Shown: positions 40,179 through 48,909 of the stretch, piece by piece
How the letters are laid out: every line of letters begins with the position of its first letter
How positions within the stretch are numbered: the first letter of the stretch is position 1
DNA from: Catellatospora paridis
Lineage (GTDB): Bacteria; Actinomycetota; Actinomycetes; Mycobacteriales; Micromonosporaceae
NCBI RefSeq assembly: GCF_009720365.1
Contig: NZ_ML769326.1
Location: 26,024 to 75,935, forward strand
Direction: 5' to 3'
DNA: 49,912 nucleotides
Made by a program: the position numbers and the translations under genes
Notes under the pieces: model-generated
The model's input: only the letters and a program-made list of their open reading frames with translations
The model's database searches: none
Told to the model about the DNA's origin: nothing

Positions 40179-41390
40179 CTAATCGCACGAGTTGCGGGCC
40201 AGCACCTTGTTGCGCACCGCGGTGGCGTTGTCCTGGCAGAACTGCGCGTACGTCGAAGAGAAGGCCGAGTTGCGCTGCTGGTCGACGGCGACGAAGAAAT
40301 ACCAGTCCGCCTTCGTCGGCTGGGCCGCGCCCGCCAGCGCCGCCCGCCCGGGGTTGTTGATCGGCGTGGGCAGGAACAGCACGTTGTGGTTGTACGGGTT
40401 GTTCTTGTCGTTCATCTCGGCGGTGGTCATCTTCCCCGACTCCTTGGTCGGCTTGCCCTTCACCTCGAACCAGTAGTTGATCGTCACGTCCATCTCGAGG
40501 CAGGTGCAGACGCCCGTCTTGGGCCTGAAGATCCGGTTGTAGGCGACCCGGGCCACCTTCGGCAGGTCGGCCAGGGTGCCCGACTCCGCCTGGGCCAGCG
40601 AGGCGATGATCAGCATCTCGTATGGGGCGACCTTCAGCCCGGCACGCACCGTGTCGGCGAACTTCAGCTCGGCGGTGACGGCCAGGAAGCGCTGCACCAT
40701 CAGCTCCAGCGCGGACTGCGCGGTGACGTCCGGCGGGAACTCGTAGGTGTCCGGGAACAGGAAACCCTCGACCGACCTGGTGACCTTCCGGTCGCCCCGG
40801 TCGAACCAGGACTCCGGGACGCCCAGCTTCACCGGATCCTTGCCCGCGGACTTGAACTCCGCCTCCGGGATGCCCAGCTTCTCCGCCAGCAGCTTGTAGA
40901 TCTTGAACGAGGAGAGCCCCTCGGGGATGGTGATCCCCTTGACGACGCGCTTGGCCGGATCGAGCAGCATCGTGATGGCGTCGGCCGCGCTGAGCCGCAC
41001 CCGCAACCGGTAGTGGCCCGGCTGGATCTTCGCGGCCTTCGGGTTGTCCTCCCACGCGTCGAGGAATGCCTGCTCGCTGGCGATCACGTCCTTGGCCTTC
41101 AGCAGCTTGGCCATCTGGACGCCGGACGCCCGCTCCGGGATCTCCAGCGTCACCTCGGCCGTGCCGGCCGTGGAGGTGTAATCCGGCGTGCCGAACAATC
41201 CCTTGAGCTTGTCGTAGCCGAGATACAACCCGGCCCCAGCGCCGCCGAGCAGCAGGAGCGTCAGGACCACGGCCAGACCGGTCCGGCCACGGCGGCGCTT
41301 GCGGCGCCGGCGGCTCGGCTGATGCTCAGGCCGGCGTGGCCGGCGCGGTTCGTGCTCATCGCCGAACGCGAGAAAGAACTCTTCCGTCAC
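40179..41390 (-). CDS. mltG: Endolytic transglycosylase MltG, copy 3
   Basis: 403 residues from GTG 41390 (GGGGAGG seven bases upstream). A short Arg-rich cytoplasmic tail precedes a single transmembrane helix (about 37-57), then the periplasmic LysM-like and catalytic domains. The segment EGFLFPDTYEF is at about 208-218, and the conserved catalytic Glu is probably Glu269 in IIASLAQAES. MltG cuts nascent glycan strands in peptidoglycan. Cys pairs in GVCTCLEMD, FCQDN and the C-terminal NSCD match the other two copies. It is the third of three paralogues, separated from copy 2 by aroE. Confidence 0.93.
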   Translation of the reverse strand: MTEEFFLAFGDEHEPRRPRRPEHQPSRRRRKRRRGRTGLAVVLTLLLLGGAGAGLYLGYDKLKGLFGTPDYTSTAGTAEVTLEIPERASGVQMAKLLKAKDVIASEQAFLDAWEDNPKAAKIQPGHYRLRVRLSAADAITMLLDPAKRVVKGITIPEGLSSFKIYKLLAEKLGIPEAEFKSAGKDPVKLGVPESWFDRGDRKVTRSVEGFLFPDTYEFPPDVTAQSALELMVQRFLAVTAELKFADTVRAGLKVAPYEMLIIASLAQAESGTLADLPKVARVAYNRIFRPKTGVCTCLEMDVTINYWFEVKGKPTKESGKMTTAEMNDKNNPYNHNVLFLPTPINNPGRAALAGAAQPTKADWYFFVAVDQQRNSAFSSTYAQFCQDNATAVRNKVLARNSCD

Positions 41391-41427
41391 CGGTCTGCCT
41401 CCCCAGGGTCGCACCGACCCGGACAGG

Positions 41428-42234
41428 CTAACGGCGGCGCGCGTCCCGCAGTGCCCCGCGCATCGCCTCGACGGGTGCGGCAACGCCCGTGAACTGCTCG
41501 AACTGCCCCAGAGCCTGATTCAGCAGAAGATCCAATCCGGACACGATCCGGTTTCCGGCCCGCTGCGCCGAGGCGGCCAGCGGGGTGGGCCACGGGTCGT
41601 AGAGCGCGTCGAACAGCACCGTCTTGGGCCGCCACGGCACCTGGAGGTGGTCGGCGACGCCCTTGGGCACGGTCGAGATCACCACGTCGGCGCCGGCGCA
41701 CTCCTCCGCCGCCGCCCAGCCCGCGCCGGTCAGCGGCACGCCGAGCGCGTCGGCCACGGGCCGCAGCTCGTCGATCGCCTCGGCCCGGCGGGCGTACACG
41801 ATCACGGACTCGGCTCCGAGCTGTGCCGCCGCCGCGACGGCGGCCCGCGCGGTGCCGCCCGCGCCGAGCACGGCGACCCGCGACACCGCGGTGATGCCCG
41901 CCTCGCGCAGCGCCGCGACCATGCCCGGCACGTCGGTGTTGTCCGCCCGCCAGCTGCCGTCCGGCTGGTGGACCAGCGTGTTCGCGGCCCCGACCGCGGC
42001 GGCGACCGGGCTGACCGCCGTCGCGACGGCCAGCCCCACCTCCTTGAGCGGCATGGTCAGCGACAGACCGGCCCACTCGGCGTCCAGGCCCGCCACGAAG
42101 GCGGGCAGGTCGGCCTCGGCACACTCGATCGCGGTGTACGACCAGCCGGTCAGTCCCGCCGCCGCGTAGCCCGCGTTGTGCAGGACGGGCGACAGCGAGT
42201 GGCTGACCGGCTTGCCGAGGACCGCGGCCTGCAT
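41428..42234 (-). CDS. aroE: Shikimate dehydrogenase
   Basis: 268 residues. NADPH-dependent reduction of 3-dehydroshikimate. The substrate-binding segment is GKPVSHSLSPVLHNAGY, the catalytic Lys and Asp are in LTMPLKEVGL and ADNTDVPGM, and the nucleotide loop is VLGAGGTARAAVAAA. ATG start sharing one base with the stop of mltG copy 2 (TGATG). Lying between two mltG copies is the odd feature. Confidence 0.95.
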   Translation of the reverse strand: MQAAVLGKPVSHSLSPVLHNAGYAAAGLTGWSYTAIECAEADLPAFVAGLDAEWAGLSLTMPLKEVGLAVATAVSPVAAAVGAANTLVHQPDGSWRADNTDVPGMVAALREAGITAVSRVAVLGAGGTARAAVAAAAQLGAESVIVYARRAEAIDELRPVADALGVPLTGAGWAAAEECAGADVVISTVPKGVADHLQVPWRPKTVLFDALYDPWPTPLAASAQRAGNRIVSGLDLLLNQALGQFEQFTGVAAPVEAMRGALRDARRR

Positions 42235-43487
42235 CAGCAGGAGCTCCGCGGCAGCACCTTGTTCTTCACGGCCGTCTGGTTGTCCTTGCAGAACTGGGTG
42301 TGCGTCGCCGAGAAGGCCGAGTGGCCCTGCAGGTCGATGGCCACGAAGTAGATCCAGTCGCCCTTCGGCGGGTCCGCCGCGCCCTCCAGCGCCAGCTTGC
42401 CCGGGTTGTTGATCGGGGTGGGCGGCAGGCCCTTGGCGTTGCGGTTGTACGGGTTCTTCGTGTCGGTCAGCTCGGCCTGGCTCAGCTCACTGGAGTGCAC
42501 GGGCGGCTTGCCCGCGATCTCTCGCGAGTAGTTGACGGTCACGTCGAACTGCAGGCAGTGGCAGGTGCCGATCTCGGCGACGGCCTTCTCGCTGAACACG
42601 CGGTTGTAGGACACCCGGGCCACCTTGCCGAGGTCGTCGGCGTTGCCCGCCTCGGCTTGGGCCAGCGACGCCACGATCAGCGCCTGGTACGGCGAGATGT
42701 TCAGCGTGGCGGCCTTCTCGGCGTAGCCCATGTCCCCGGTGACCTTGATGAACCGCTCGACCATCATCGCCAGGGCCGACTTCGCTGTCACGTTCTTCGG
42801 GAACTCGTAGGTGTCCGGGAACAGGAAGCCCTCGATCGAGCGGCTCTCCTTCTTGCCGTCCTCCCGCTTGAACCACCACGCGGGCACGCCCAGCGCGATC
42901 GGGTCCTTCGCCGCGGCCTTGAAGTCGGCCTCCGGGATGCCCAGCTTCTCCGAGAGCAGCTTGAAGATCTTGAACGAGGACAGGCCTTCGGCGATGAGGA
43001 TGCCGTTGACCATGCGGTTCTTGGTGTCGAGCAGCATCGTGATCGCGTCGGCGGCACTGATCTGCACGCGCAGCTTGTAGAGGCCGGGCTGGATCTTCTT
43101 GGCGTCGGGGTTGCTCTCCCACGCCTCGATGAACGCCTGCTCGCTCTTGATCACGTCCTCGGTCTTGAGCACCTTGGCCATGTCCAGCCCTCGGGAGCCC
43201 TGCTTGATCTCCACCTCGACCTCGGCGGAGGATGCCGCGCTGGTGTAGTCGGGGGTGACCAGGAAGTTCTTGATCTTGTCGTAGCCCAGGTACGCACCGC
43301 CGGCCAGGCCGCCCAGCAGGAACAGGGTGAGGAAGAGCGCGAGGAAGGAGCGGCCGCGGCCGCGCTTCTTCTTCTTTTTCTTCTTCTTGTTGTTGTTCCG
43401 GCCACGGTTGTTGTCCACCCCGTGCCGACGCCGCTGTTGGCCGCGTTCGGGGTGCTCCTCGAACGACAGGAAAAGCTCGTCAGTCAT
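42234..43487 (-). CDS. mltG: Endolytic transglycosylase MltG, copy 2
   Basis: 417 residues, ATG start. The cytoplasmic tail carries three Asn and then eight consecutive Lys (34-41) just before the transmembrane helix (about 47-67). The periplasmic part has EGFLFPDTYEF (219-229) and Glu279 in IVASLAQAEAGN as the likely catalytic Glu. Conserved cysteines are at 309 and 311 (GTCHCLQFD), in FCKDN and at the C-terminus (SSC). More like copy 3 than copy 1 by eye (both have TPDYTS and SAADAITMLLD), so these two probably arose by a later duplication around aroE. Confidence 0.93.
   Translation of the reverse strand: MTDELFLSFEEHPERGQQRRRHGVDNNRGRNNNKKKKKKKKRGRGRSFLALFLTLFLLGGLAGGAYLGYDKIKNFLVTPDYTSAASSAEVEVEIKQGSRGLDMAKVLKTEDVIKSEQAFIEAWESNPDAKKIQPGLYKLRVQISAADAITMLLDTKNRMVNGILIAEGLSSFKIFKLLSEKLGIPEADFKAAAKDPIALGVPAWWFKREDGKKESRSIEGFLFPDTYEFPKNVTAKSALAMMVERFIKVTGDMGYAEKAATLNISPYQALIVASLAQAEAGNADDLGKVARVSYNRVFSEKAVAEIGTCHCLQFDVTVNYSREIAGKPPVHSSELSQAELTDTKNPYNRNAKGLPPTPINNPGKLALEGAADPPKGDWIYFVAIDLQGHSAFSATHTQFCKDNQTAVKNKVLPRSSC
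43365..43397 (-). repeat. Trinucleotide run encoding Asn3-Lys8 in mltG copy 2
   Basis: Eight successive Lys codons (seven AAG and one AAA) follow three AAC codons. The whole run is a near-perfect trinucleotide repeat on the minus strand. Slippage here would change the tail length in frame. Copies 1 and 3 of mltG have Arg/Lys-rich tails but no such run. Confidence 0.9.
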
Positions 43488-43620
43488 CGGTGCCCTCTCG
43501 CGTACGGGTCGCCATCGGCGGCTACGTTACACGTGAAGGGTTTTGCACACCCCCGGGCGGACGGGGGGTTTTCAGCTTCCACCCAGGATCTAACGGGCGC
43601 ATTCGGACAAGACGGGCGGC

Positions 43621-44844
43621 TCAACAAGAGCTCTGCTTGAGCACCTTGTTCTTCACGGCCGTCTCGTTGTCCTGGCAGAACTCCTCGAACGTCTCCGAGA
43701 ACGCGGAGTGGCCCGCCTTGTCGGTCGCCACGAAGTAGTACCAATCACCCTTCGGCGGCGACATCGCGCCTTCCAGCGCGGCCTTGCCCGGGTTGTTGAT
43801 CGGAGTGGGGATCATCCCCTCGGCGTTGCGGCCATACGGGTTCTTCGGGTCGGTCAGCTCGTCGTGGGTCAGCCCGCTGGACGGTTTGGGATCCTTGCCG
43901 GCCAGCTCTCGCGAGTAGTTCACGGTCACGTCGAACTGGAAGCAGGCACAGGTCAGGTCCGGGATCCGCTTGTAGACCCGGTTGTAGGCGACCCGGGCCA
44001 CCTTGCCGAAGTCGTCGGCGTTGCCCGCCTCGGCCTGGGCGAGGGAGGCCACGATCAGCGCCTCGTACGGCGCGATCCCGCCGAGCTGCGCCGGGACGGT
44101 CTCCGCGAAGCCCATGCTGCCGGTGACCGTGAGGAAGCGGTTGACCATGACCCGCAGGATGCCGTCCGCGGTGGCGTTCGGGGCGAACTCGTAGGTGTCG
44201 GGGAACAGGAAGCCCTCGACCGACTTCGCGACCTTCTTGTCGTCGGTGCGGTTGAACCACCAGTCGGGCACCCCGAGCGCGATGGGGTCCTCGGCGGCGG
44301 CCTTGAAGTCGGCCTCGGGAATACCCGTCTTGGTCGCCAGCAGCTTGAACACCCGGAACGAGCTCAGCCCCTCCGGGATGGTGATCCCGTTGACGATCCG
44401 GTTCTTCAGATCCAGCAGGCGCAGCACCGCGTCTTTCGCGCTCATGTGGGTGCGCATCTTGTAGAAGCCCGGCTGGATGCGCAGCGCGTCCGGATTGCGC
44501 TCACCGGCCTCGACGAAGGCCTTCTCGCTGGCGATGACGCCGGCCGCCTTCAGCGTGCGCGCTATGTCGGCCTGGGTGTCGCCGCTCTTGATCTCGACCT
44601 GCACCTCGGTGCCGTCGGCCGAGGTCTCCCAGTCGGAGGTGCCCAGCGCCCCGCTGATCTTCTGATACGCCACCAGGGCGCCGATGCCCAGCGCCCCGAG
44701 CAGCACCAAGGCCAGGCCCATGGCGAGCACGGACCGCATCCAACCGAACCGCCTGCGTTGACGACTGGCCTCGCCCGGCGGGGTCTCCGGCCGGGGATCT
44801 TCGTCGTGGTCGTCGTCGAAAGCACGGTCCAGTTCGTCGATCAT
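43621..44844 (-). CDS. mltG: Endolytic transglycosylase MltG, copy 1
   Basis: 407 residues from ATG 44844, which overlaps the ruvX stop as ATGA. An acidic cytoplasmic tail (AFDDDHDEDP) and Arg patch come first, then a transmembrane helix (about 38-60). The periplasmic part has VEGFLFPDTYEF (209-220) and Glu272 in IVASLAQAEAG as likely catalytic residue. Cysteines in LTCACFQFD, FCQDN and the C-terminal SSC are conserved among the three copies. Its position right after ruvX is the ancestral actinobacterial place for mltG, so this is probably the original copy. A 133-base gap separates it from copy 2. Confidence 0.94.
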   Translation of the reverse strand: MIDELDRAFDDDHDEDPRPETPPGEASRQRRRFGWMRSVLAMGLALVLLGALGIGALVAYQKISGALGTSDWETSADGTEVQVEIKSGDTQADIARTLKAAGVIASEKAFVEAGERNPDALRIQPGFYKMRTHMSAKDAVLRLLDLKNRIVNGITIPEGLSSFRVFKLLATKTGIPEADFKAAAEDPIALGVPDWWFNRTDDKKVAKSVEGFLFPDTYEFAPNATADGILRVMVNRFLTVTGSMGFAETVPAQLGGIAPYEALIVASLAQAEAGNADDFGKVARVAYNRVYKRIPDLTCACFQFDVTVNYSRELAGKDPKPSSGLTHDELTDPKNPYGRNAEGMIPTPINNPGKAALEGAMSPPKGDWYYFVATDKAGHSAFSETFEEFCQDNETAVKNKVLKQSSC

Positions 44845-45299
44845 CCTGCTCGCCTTCGCTGCGCGTCGAGCCAACCCTGCAGGATCTCCACCGCCGCCGC
44901 CTGGTCGACGACGGCACGCTGCCGCTTGCCCCGGACACCGCGGTCGGCGAGCCGCCGGGTGGCCGTGACGGTGGACATCCTCTCGTCAGCGAGCACCACC
45001 GGCACCGGCGCGATAAGACCGGCCAGGGCGTCGGCGTATGCCCTCACGTGCTTGGCGGCCGGCCCCTCGACCCCGGCGAGGTTGATGGGCAGGCCCACCA
45101 CCACCTCCACCGTGCCATGGTCCGCCACCAGGCGCGCGATCTCCACCATATCAGCCGAAATGTCAGAATCATCCGGTTTGGCCTGTCGTGCCACCGTGAC
45201 CAGCGGCGTTGCCAAAATCCCATCCGGATCGCACACCGCCACCCCGATCCGCACCGTGCCCACGTCGACACCCAGCCGCACCCCACGGGTCCACGTCAT
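44841..45299 (-). CDS. ruvX: Holliday junction resolvase-like protein RuvX (YqgF)
   Basis: 152 residues. An RNase H-fold nuclease linked to rRNA processing (16S 5' end) and possibly recombination. The motif LGVDVGTVRIGVAVCDPDG carries the first acidic residue, followed by VVVGLPINLAG, DERMSTVTA and DQAAAVEIL. ATG start with GGAGGG upstream, after a hairpin that follows alaS. Confidence 0.94.
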   Translation of the reverse strand: MTWTRGVRLGVDVGTVRIGVAVCDPDGILATPLVTVARQAKPDDSDISADMVEIARLVADHGTVEVVVGLPINLAGVEGPAAKHVRAYADALAGLIAPVPVVLADERMSTVTATRRLADRGVRGKRQRAVVDQAAAVEILQGWLDAQRRRAG

Positions 45300-45322
45300 G
45301 ACTTTCCCTCCACACGAAAAGA

Positions 45323-45366
45323 CCGGAGCCCCGCCCGCTGCCGCAAAGGCAGGGGCGGAGCTCCGG
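45323..45366 (-). terminator. Hairpin between alaS and ruvX
   Basis: Arms 45323-45342 and 45348-45366 pair over nearly 19 bases with one bulge and a five-base loop GCAAA. It begins about 14 bases after the alaS stop. It may end or attenuate the alaS transcript before ruvX, since no T-run follows directly. Confidence 0.75.
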
Positions 45367-45380
45367 AGGAACAGCTCGGA

Positions 45381-48059
45381 TCAGCGGCTCTGCACCGCGT
45401 TCTGCACCGCGGCCAGCAGGTGCGGAGCCTGGTCGGCGGGCACGCCGCCACCCTGCGCCAGGTCGGCGTTGCCGCCGCCCCGGCCCGACAGCGCACCCTT
45501 GACCAGGTCCTGCGCGGACACGCCGCGCGACTTGGCGGCCTCGTTGACCGCCACGATCAGCGACGCCTTGCCGTTGGCCCGCGAGGCCACCGCGACCACC
45601 GCGGGACGGTCCGCCGGGAAGCGGCCGCGCACCTCCTGCGCCAGCGTGCGCACGTCGTTGACCGCCGCGCCCTCCGGCGCCTCGGTGCCGACGTAGGCCA
45701 CGCCGCCCAGGTCGAGCGCGCCCTCGGCCAGCGCCGCCGCCCCGCCGAGCACCAGCTGCGCGCGCATCTTCTCCAGCTCGCGCTCCGCGTCGCGCAGCTG
45801 CGCCACGGTCTGCTCGACCCGGTCGGCGACCTGCTCGCTGGGCACCCGGTACAGCTCGGCCAGGCGCGACACCAGTAGGTGCTCCTTGGCCAGGTGCCGG
45901 AACGCGTCCATGCCGACCAGCGCGTCGACCCGGCGCACCCCGGAGCCGATCGACCCCTCCGACAGGATCTTCACCAGGCCCAGCTGGCCCGAGCGGGCCG
46001 CGTGGGTGCCGCCGCACAGCTCGCGGGCGTACTCGCCGACCTCGACGACACGCACGTACTCGCCGTACTTCTCGCCGAACAGCGCCATCGCGCCCAGCCG
46101 CTTGGCCTCGGCCTGCGAGGTGACGAACGCGCGCACCTCCAGGTCGCTCATCAGCACCTCGTTGACCTGCTGCTCGACGTCGTGCAGCACGCTGGCCGGC
46201 ACCGCGCCGGGGGTGTTGAAGTCGAACCGCAGCCGGCCCGGCGCGTTCAGCGAACCCGCCTGGGTCGCCGACTCGCCGAGGAAGTTGCGCATGGTCTGGT
46301 GCACCAGGTGGGTCGCGGTGTGCGCGCGGGAGATCGCCCGTCGGCGCTCCACGTCGATCTGCGCGTAACCGGCCTCGCCGGAGCGGACCTCGCCCTCCAG
46401 CACCCGCGCCTTGTGCACGATCAGGCCCGGCAGCGGCTGCTGCACGTCGAGCACCTCGACCTTGCCGCCGCCGACCGTGATGAGGCCCAGGTCGGGCAGC
46501 TGGCCGCCGCCCTCGGCGTAGAACGGGGTGACGTCGAGCACGACCTCGACGAGCTCGCCCTCGCCCGCGGACGTGATCAGGCCGCCGCTGCCGATCAGCG
46601 CGCGCACCTTCGACTCGCGCGACACCTCGGCGTAGCCGGTGAACTCCACCGCGCCACCCGCGTCCAGCGCGCCCCGGTACGCCGACAGGTCGGCGTGACC
46701 CGTCTTGCGCGCCTGCGCGTCGGCCTTGGCCCGCTTGCGCTGCTCGGTCATGAGCCGCTTGAACCCGTCGGTGTCCACCGACAGGCCCTGCTCGGCCGCG
46801 ATCTCCAGGGTCAGGTCGATCGGGAAGCCGTACGTGTCGTGCAGCTGGAACGCCTTGTCACCCGCGAGGGACTTCCCGCCGGCCTTCTTGGTGTCCGCCA
46901 CCGCGACGTCGAGGATCGTGGTGCCCGCGCGCAGCGTCGTGCGGAAGGCCTCCTCCTCGGCGTAGGCGTACTGCGAGATGCGGCCGAAGTCGGTCGCGAT
47001 CTCCGGGTACGACGGCGACATGCTGTCGCGCGCCACCGGCAGCAGCTCCGGCAGGGCCGGGTCCTCGTAGCCCAGCAGGCGCATCGCCCGGATTGCCCGG
47101 CGCATGATGCGGCGCAGCACGTAGCCGCGGCCCTCGTTGGAGGGCGTCACGCCGTCGCCGATCAGCATCAGCGAGGTGCGCACGTGGTCGGCGATGACGC
47201 GCAGCCGCACGTCGTCGGGGTGCGACTCGGCCGCCGTGGTGGTGTGGCTGACGTTGTAGCGCTTGCCGGTCAGCTCGCACGCCTTGTCGATCAGCGGGCG
47301 GACCTCGTCGATCTCGTAGAGGTTGTCGACGCCCTGCATGATCGAGGCCATCCGCTCCAGGCCCATGCCGGTGTCGATGTTCTGCGCCGGCAGGTCGCCC
47401 AGGATCGGGTAGTTCTCCTTGTCGGTGCCCGGACCCCGCTCGTACTGCATGAAGACGTTGTTCCAGACCTCCATGTAGCGGTCCTCGTCGACCTCCGGAC
47501 CGCCCTCGCGGCCGTACGCCGGACCGCGGTCGATGTAGATCTCCGAACACGGGCCGCACGGCCCCGGGATGCCCATGGACCAGAAGTTGTCCGCCTTGCC
47601 GCGGCGCACGATGCGCTCCGCGGGCAGGCCGACCGCGCGCCAGTAGCCGATCGACTCGTCGTCGTCGAGATACACCGTCGCCCAGATCTTTGCCTGGTCG
47701 ATGCCGAACCCGCCCTGATCCAGCGGCTTGGTCATCAGGTCCCAGGAGAGGCGGATCGCCTCCTCCTTGAAGTAGTCACCGAAGGAGAAATTGCCGTTCA
47801 TCTGGAAGAACGTGCCGTGCCGGGAGGTCTTGCCGACCTCGTCGATGTCCGGCGTCCGGATGCACTTCTGCACGCTGACCGCCCGCCGGAACGGCGGGGT
47901 CTGCTGGCCCAGGAAGTAGGGCACGAACTGCACCATGCCGGCGTTGACGAACAGCAGGTTCGGATCGTCGATGGCCGGCAGTGGAGCGCTCGGAACCACG
48001 GTGTGCCCGTTGGCCTCGAAGTGCGCCAGAAACCGTCGCTTGACTTCCGCGGTCCTCAT
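45381..48059 (-). CDS. alaS: Alanyl-tRNA synthetase
   Basis: 892 residues, full length. The N-terminal class II catalytic core reads [39 protein letters not shown] and [12 protein letters not shown]. The editing domain has the metal ligands HTATH and CGGTH. The C-terminal DHHA1 part ends [15 protein letters not shown]. It charges tRNA-Ala and clears mischarged Ser and Gly. ATG 48059 overlaps the stop of the DUF6167-type gene (ATGA). The longer frame to 48125 is not family-like. Confidence 0.97.
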   Translation of the reverse strand: MRTAEVKRRFLAHFEANGHTVVPSAPLPAIDDPNLLFVNAGMVQFVPYFLGQQTPPFRRAVSVQKCIRTPDIDEVGKTSRHGTFFQMNGNFSFGDYFKEEAIRLSWDLMTKPLDQGGFGIDQAKIWATVYLDDDESIGYWRAVGLPAERIVRRGKADNFWSMGIPGPCGPCSEIYIDRGPAYGREGGPEVDEDRYMEVWNNVFMQYERGPGTDKENYPILGDLPAQNIDTGMGLERMASIMQGVDNLYEIDEVRPLIDKACELTGKRYNVSHTTTAAESHPDDVRLRVIADHVRTSLMLIGDGVTPSNEGRGYVLRRIMRRAIRAMRLLGYEDPALPELLPVARDSMSPSYPEIATDFGRISQYAYAEEEAFRTTLRAGTTILDVAVADTKKAGGKSLAGDKAFQLHDTYGFPIDLTLEIAAEQGLSVDTDGFKRLMTEQRKRAKADAQARKTGHADLSAYRGALDAGGAVEFTGYAEVSRESKVRALIGSGGLITSAGEGELVEVVLDVTPFYAEGGGQLPDLGLITVGGGKVEVLDVQQPLPGLIVHKARVLEGEVRSGEAGYAQIDVERRRAISRAHTATHLVHQTMRNFLGESATQAGSLNAPGRLRFDFNTPGAVPASVLHDVEQQVNEVLMSDLEVRAFVTSQAEAKRLGAMALFGEKYGEYVRVVEVGEYARELCGGTHAARSGQLGLVKILSEGSIGSGVRRVDALVGMDAFRHLAKEHLLVSRLAELYRVPSEQVADRVEQTVAQLRDAERELEKMRAQLVLGGAAALAEGALDLGGVAYVGTEAPEGAAVNDVRTLAQEVRGRFPADRPAVVAVASRANGKASLIVAVNEAAKSRGVSAQDLVKGALSGRGGGNADLAQGGGVPADQAPHLLAAVQNAVQSR

Positions 48060-48373
48060 CGCTGCTGCTCGCCTTCCTGCTGCTGCTTGAACTGGTAGAA
48101 CTTGCTGCCGACGCCGTGCGCCCACGGCAGGTCGACGGGCTCGATCGAGACACCGTCCTCGAACGCCGCCAGGAGCTCGTCCTCGCGCTCGGCCATGCCG
48201 TCGCGGACGTCATCCATAAAGCTACGCACCGAGCCCGCGGCGTGACCAATGGATTCCTGGGCGGTCCCGGCCAGCCCGGCCGGGGTGAACTTGCGCGCCT
48301 GGCGGGTCACCAACCGCACCACCACGACGCCGACGCCGATGCCGACGCCGAGCCAGAGCAGCCTGCGGATCAT
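48056..48373 (-). CDS. DUF6167-type small membrane protein
   Basis: 105 residues. One N-terminal transmembrane helix (about 3-21, [18 protein letters not shown]) is followed by a charged amphipathic region with [14 protein letters not shown] and [15 protein letters not shown]. It matches the small actinobacterial protein regularly found next to alaS. Function unknown. ATG start; its stop overlaps alaS. Confidence 0.75.
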   Translation of the reverse strand: MIRRLLWLGVGIGVGVVVVRLVTRQARKFTPAGLAGTAQESIGHAAGSVRSFMDDVRDGMAEREDELLAAFEDGVSIEPVDLPWAHGVGSKFYQFKQQQEGEQQR

Positions 48374-48376
48374 GGC

Positions 48377-48829
48377 TCAGCCCCGCCGCGTGCGCTTGCG
48401 CGCCTTGAGCTCGTCACGCACCGACTTTGCCTCATCGGCTTCCTTGCGGGCCGCCGTGGCGCGCCGCACGCCGTAGGTGAACGCGGCCGCCTTCACCAGC
48501 GGGCTGGCCGCGGTCGCGGTGACCACGCTCACCAGGTTCGACACGTTGGCCGTGGTCGCCGCCAGGTGCTGGGTCATCACGTCGACCTTCGCCAGCTGCA
48601 CGTTGACCCCGTCGAGCGTGACCTGGGTCTGGCCGAGCGTCGTGTTGACGTTGTCGACGGTCAGGTTCACGTTGTCCAGGATCGGCCCCGTGCGCTGGCT
48701 GACCTGCCGCAACGTCACCGTGGCGGCGTCGACGGTGTGCCGCAGCCGCAGGATCGGCACGGCAAGCACCAGCACCAGCATCGCGAACGCACCCGCCGCG
48801 ATCAGCGCCGCGATCTCGCCTCCAGACAT
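48377..48829 (-). CDS. DUF948-type membrane protein
   Basis: 150 residues. An N-terminal transmembrane helix (about 5-27) leads into a long helical segment with heptad-like VTLRQVSQRTGPILDNVNLTVDNVNTTLGQ, typical of DUF948 proteins that resemble methyl-accepting coiled coils. The C-terminus is basic. Usually found before alaS in actinobacteria. ATG with GGAGG seven bases upstream. Confidence 0.8.
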   Translation of the reverse strand: MSGGEIAALIAAGAFAMLVLVLAVPILRLRHTVDAATVTLRQVSQRTGPILDNVNLTVDNVNTTLGQTQVTLDGVNVQLAKVDVMTQHLAATTANVSNLVSVVTATAASPLVKAAAFTYGVRRATAARKEADEAKSVRDELKARKRTRRG

Positions 48830-48909
48830 GCCACATCCTCCGCACGTCGCACTTTGTCCTGACGTGCAGACCCTACCGCCCGCCGCGGCGGCGCTCGCAG
48901 CAGCCGGGC

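Noticed and set aside
43488..43620. GC-rich hairpin and possible promoter between mltG copies 1 and 2
   Set aside because: The C5/G5 stem is short and no -35/-10 pair with proper spacing was found.
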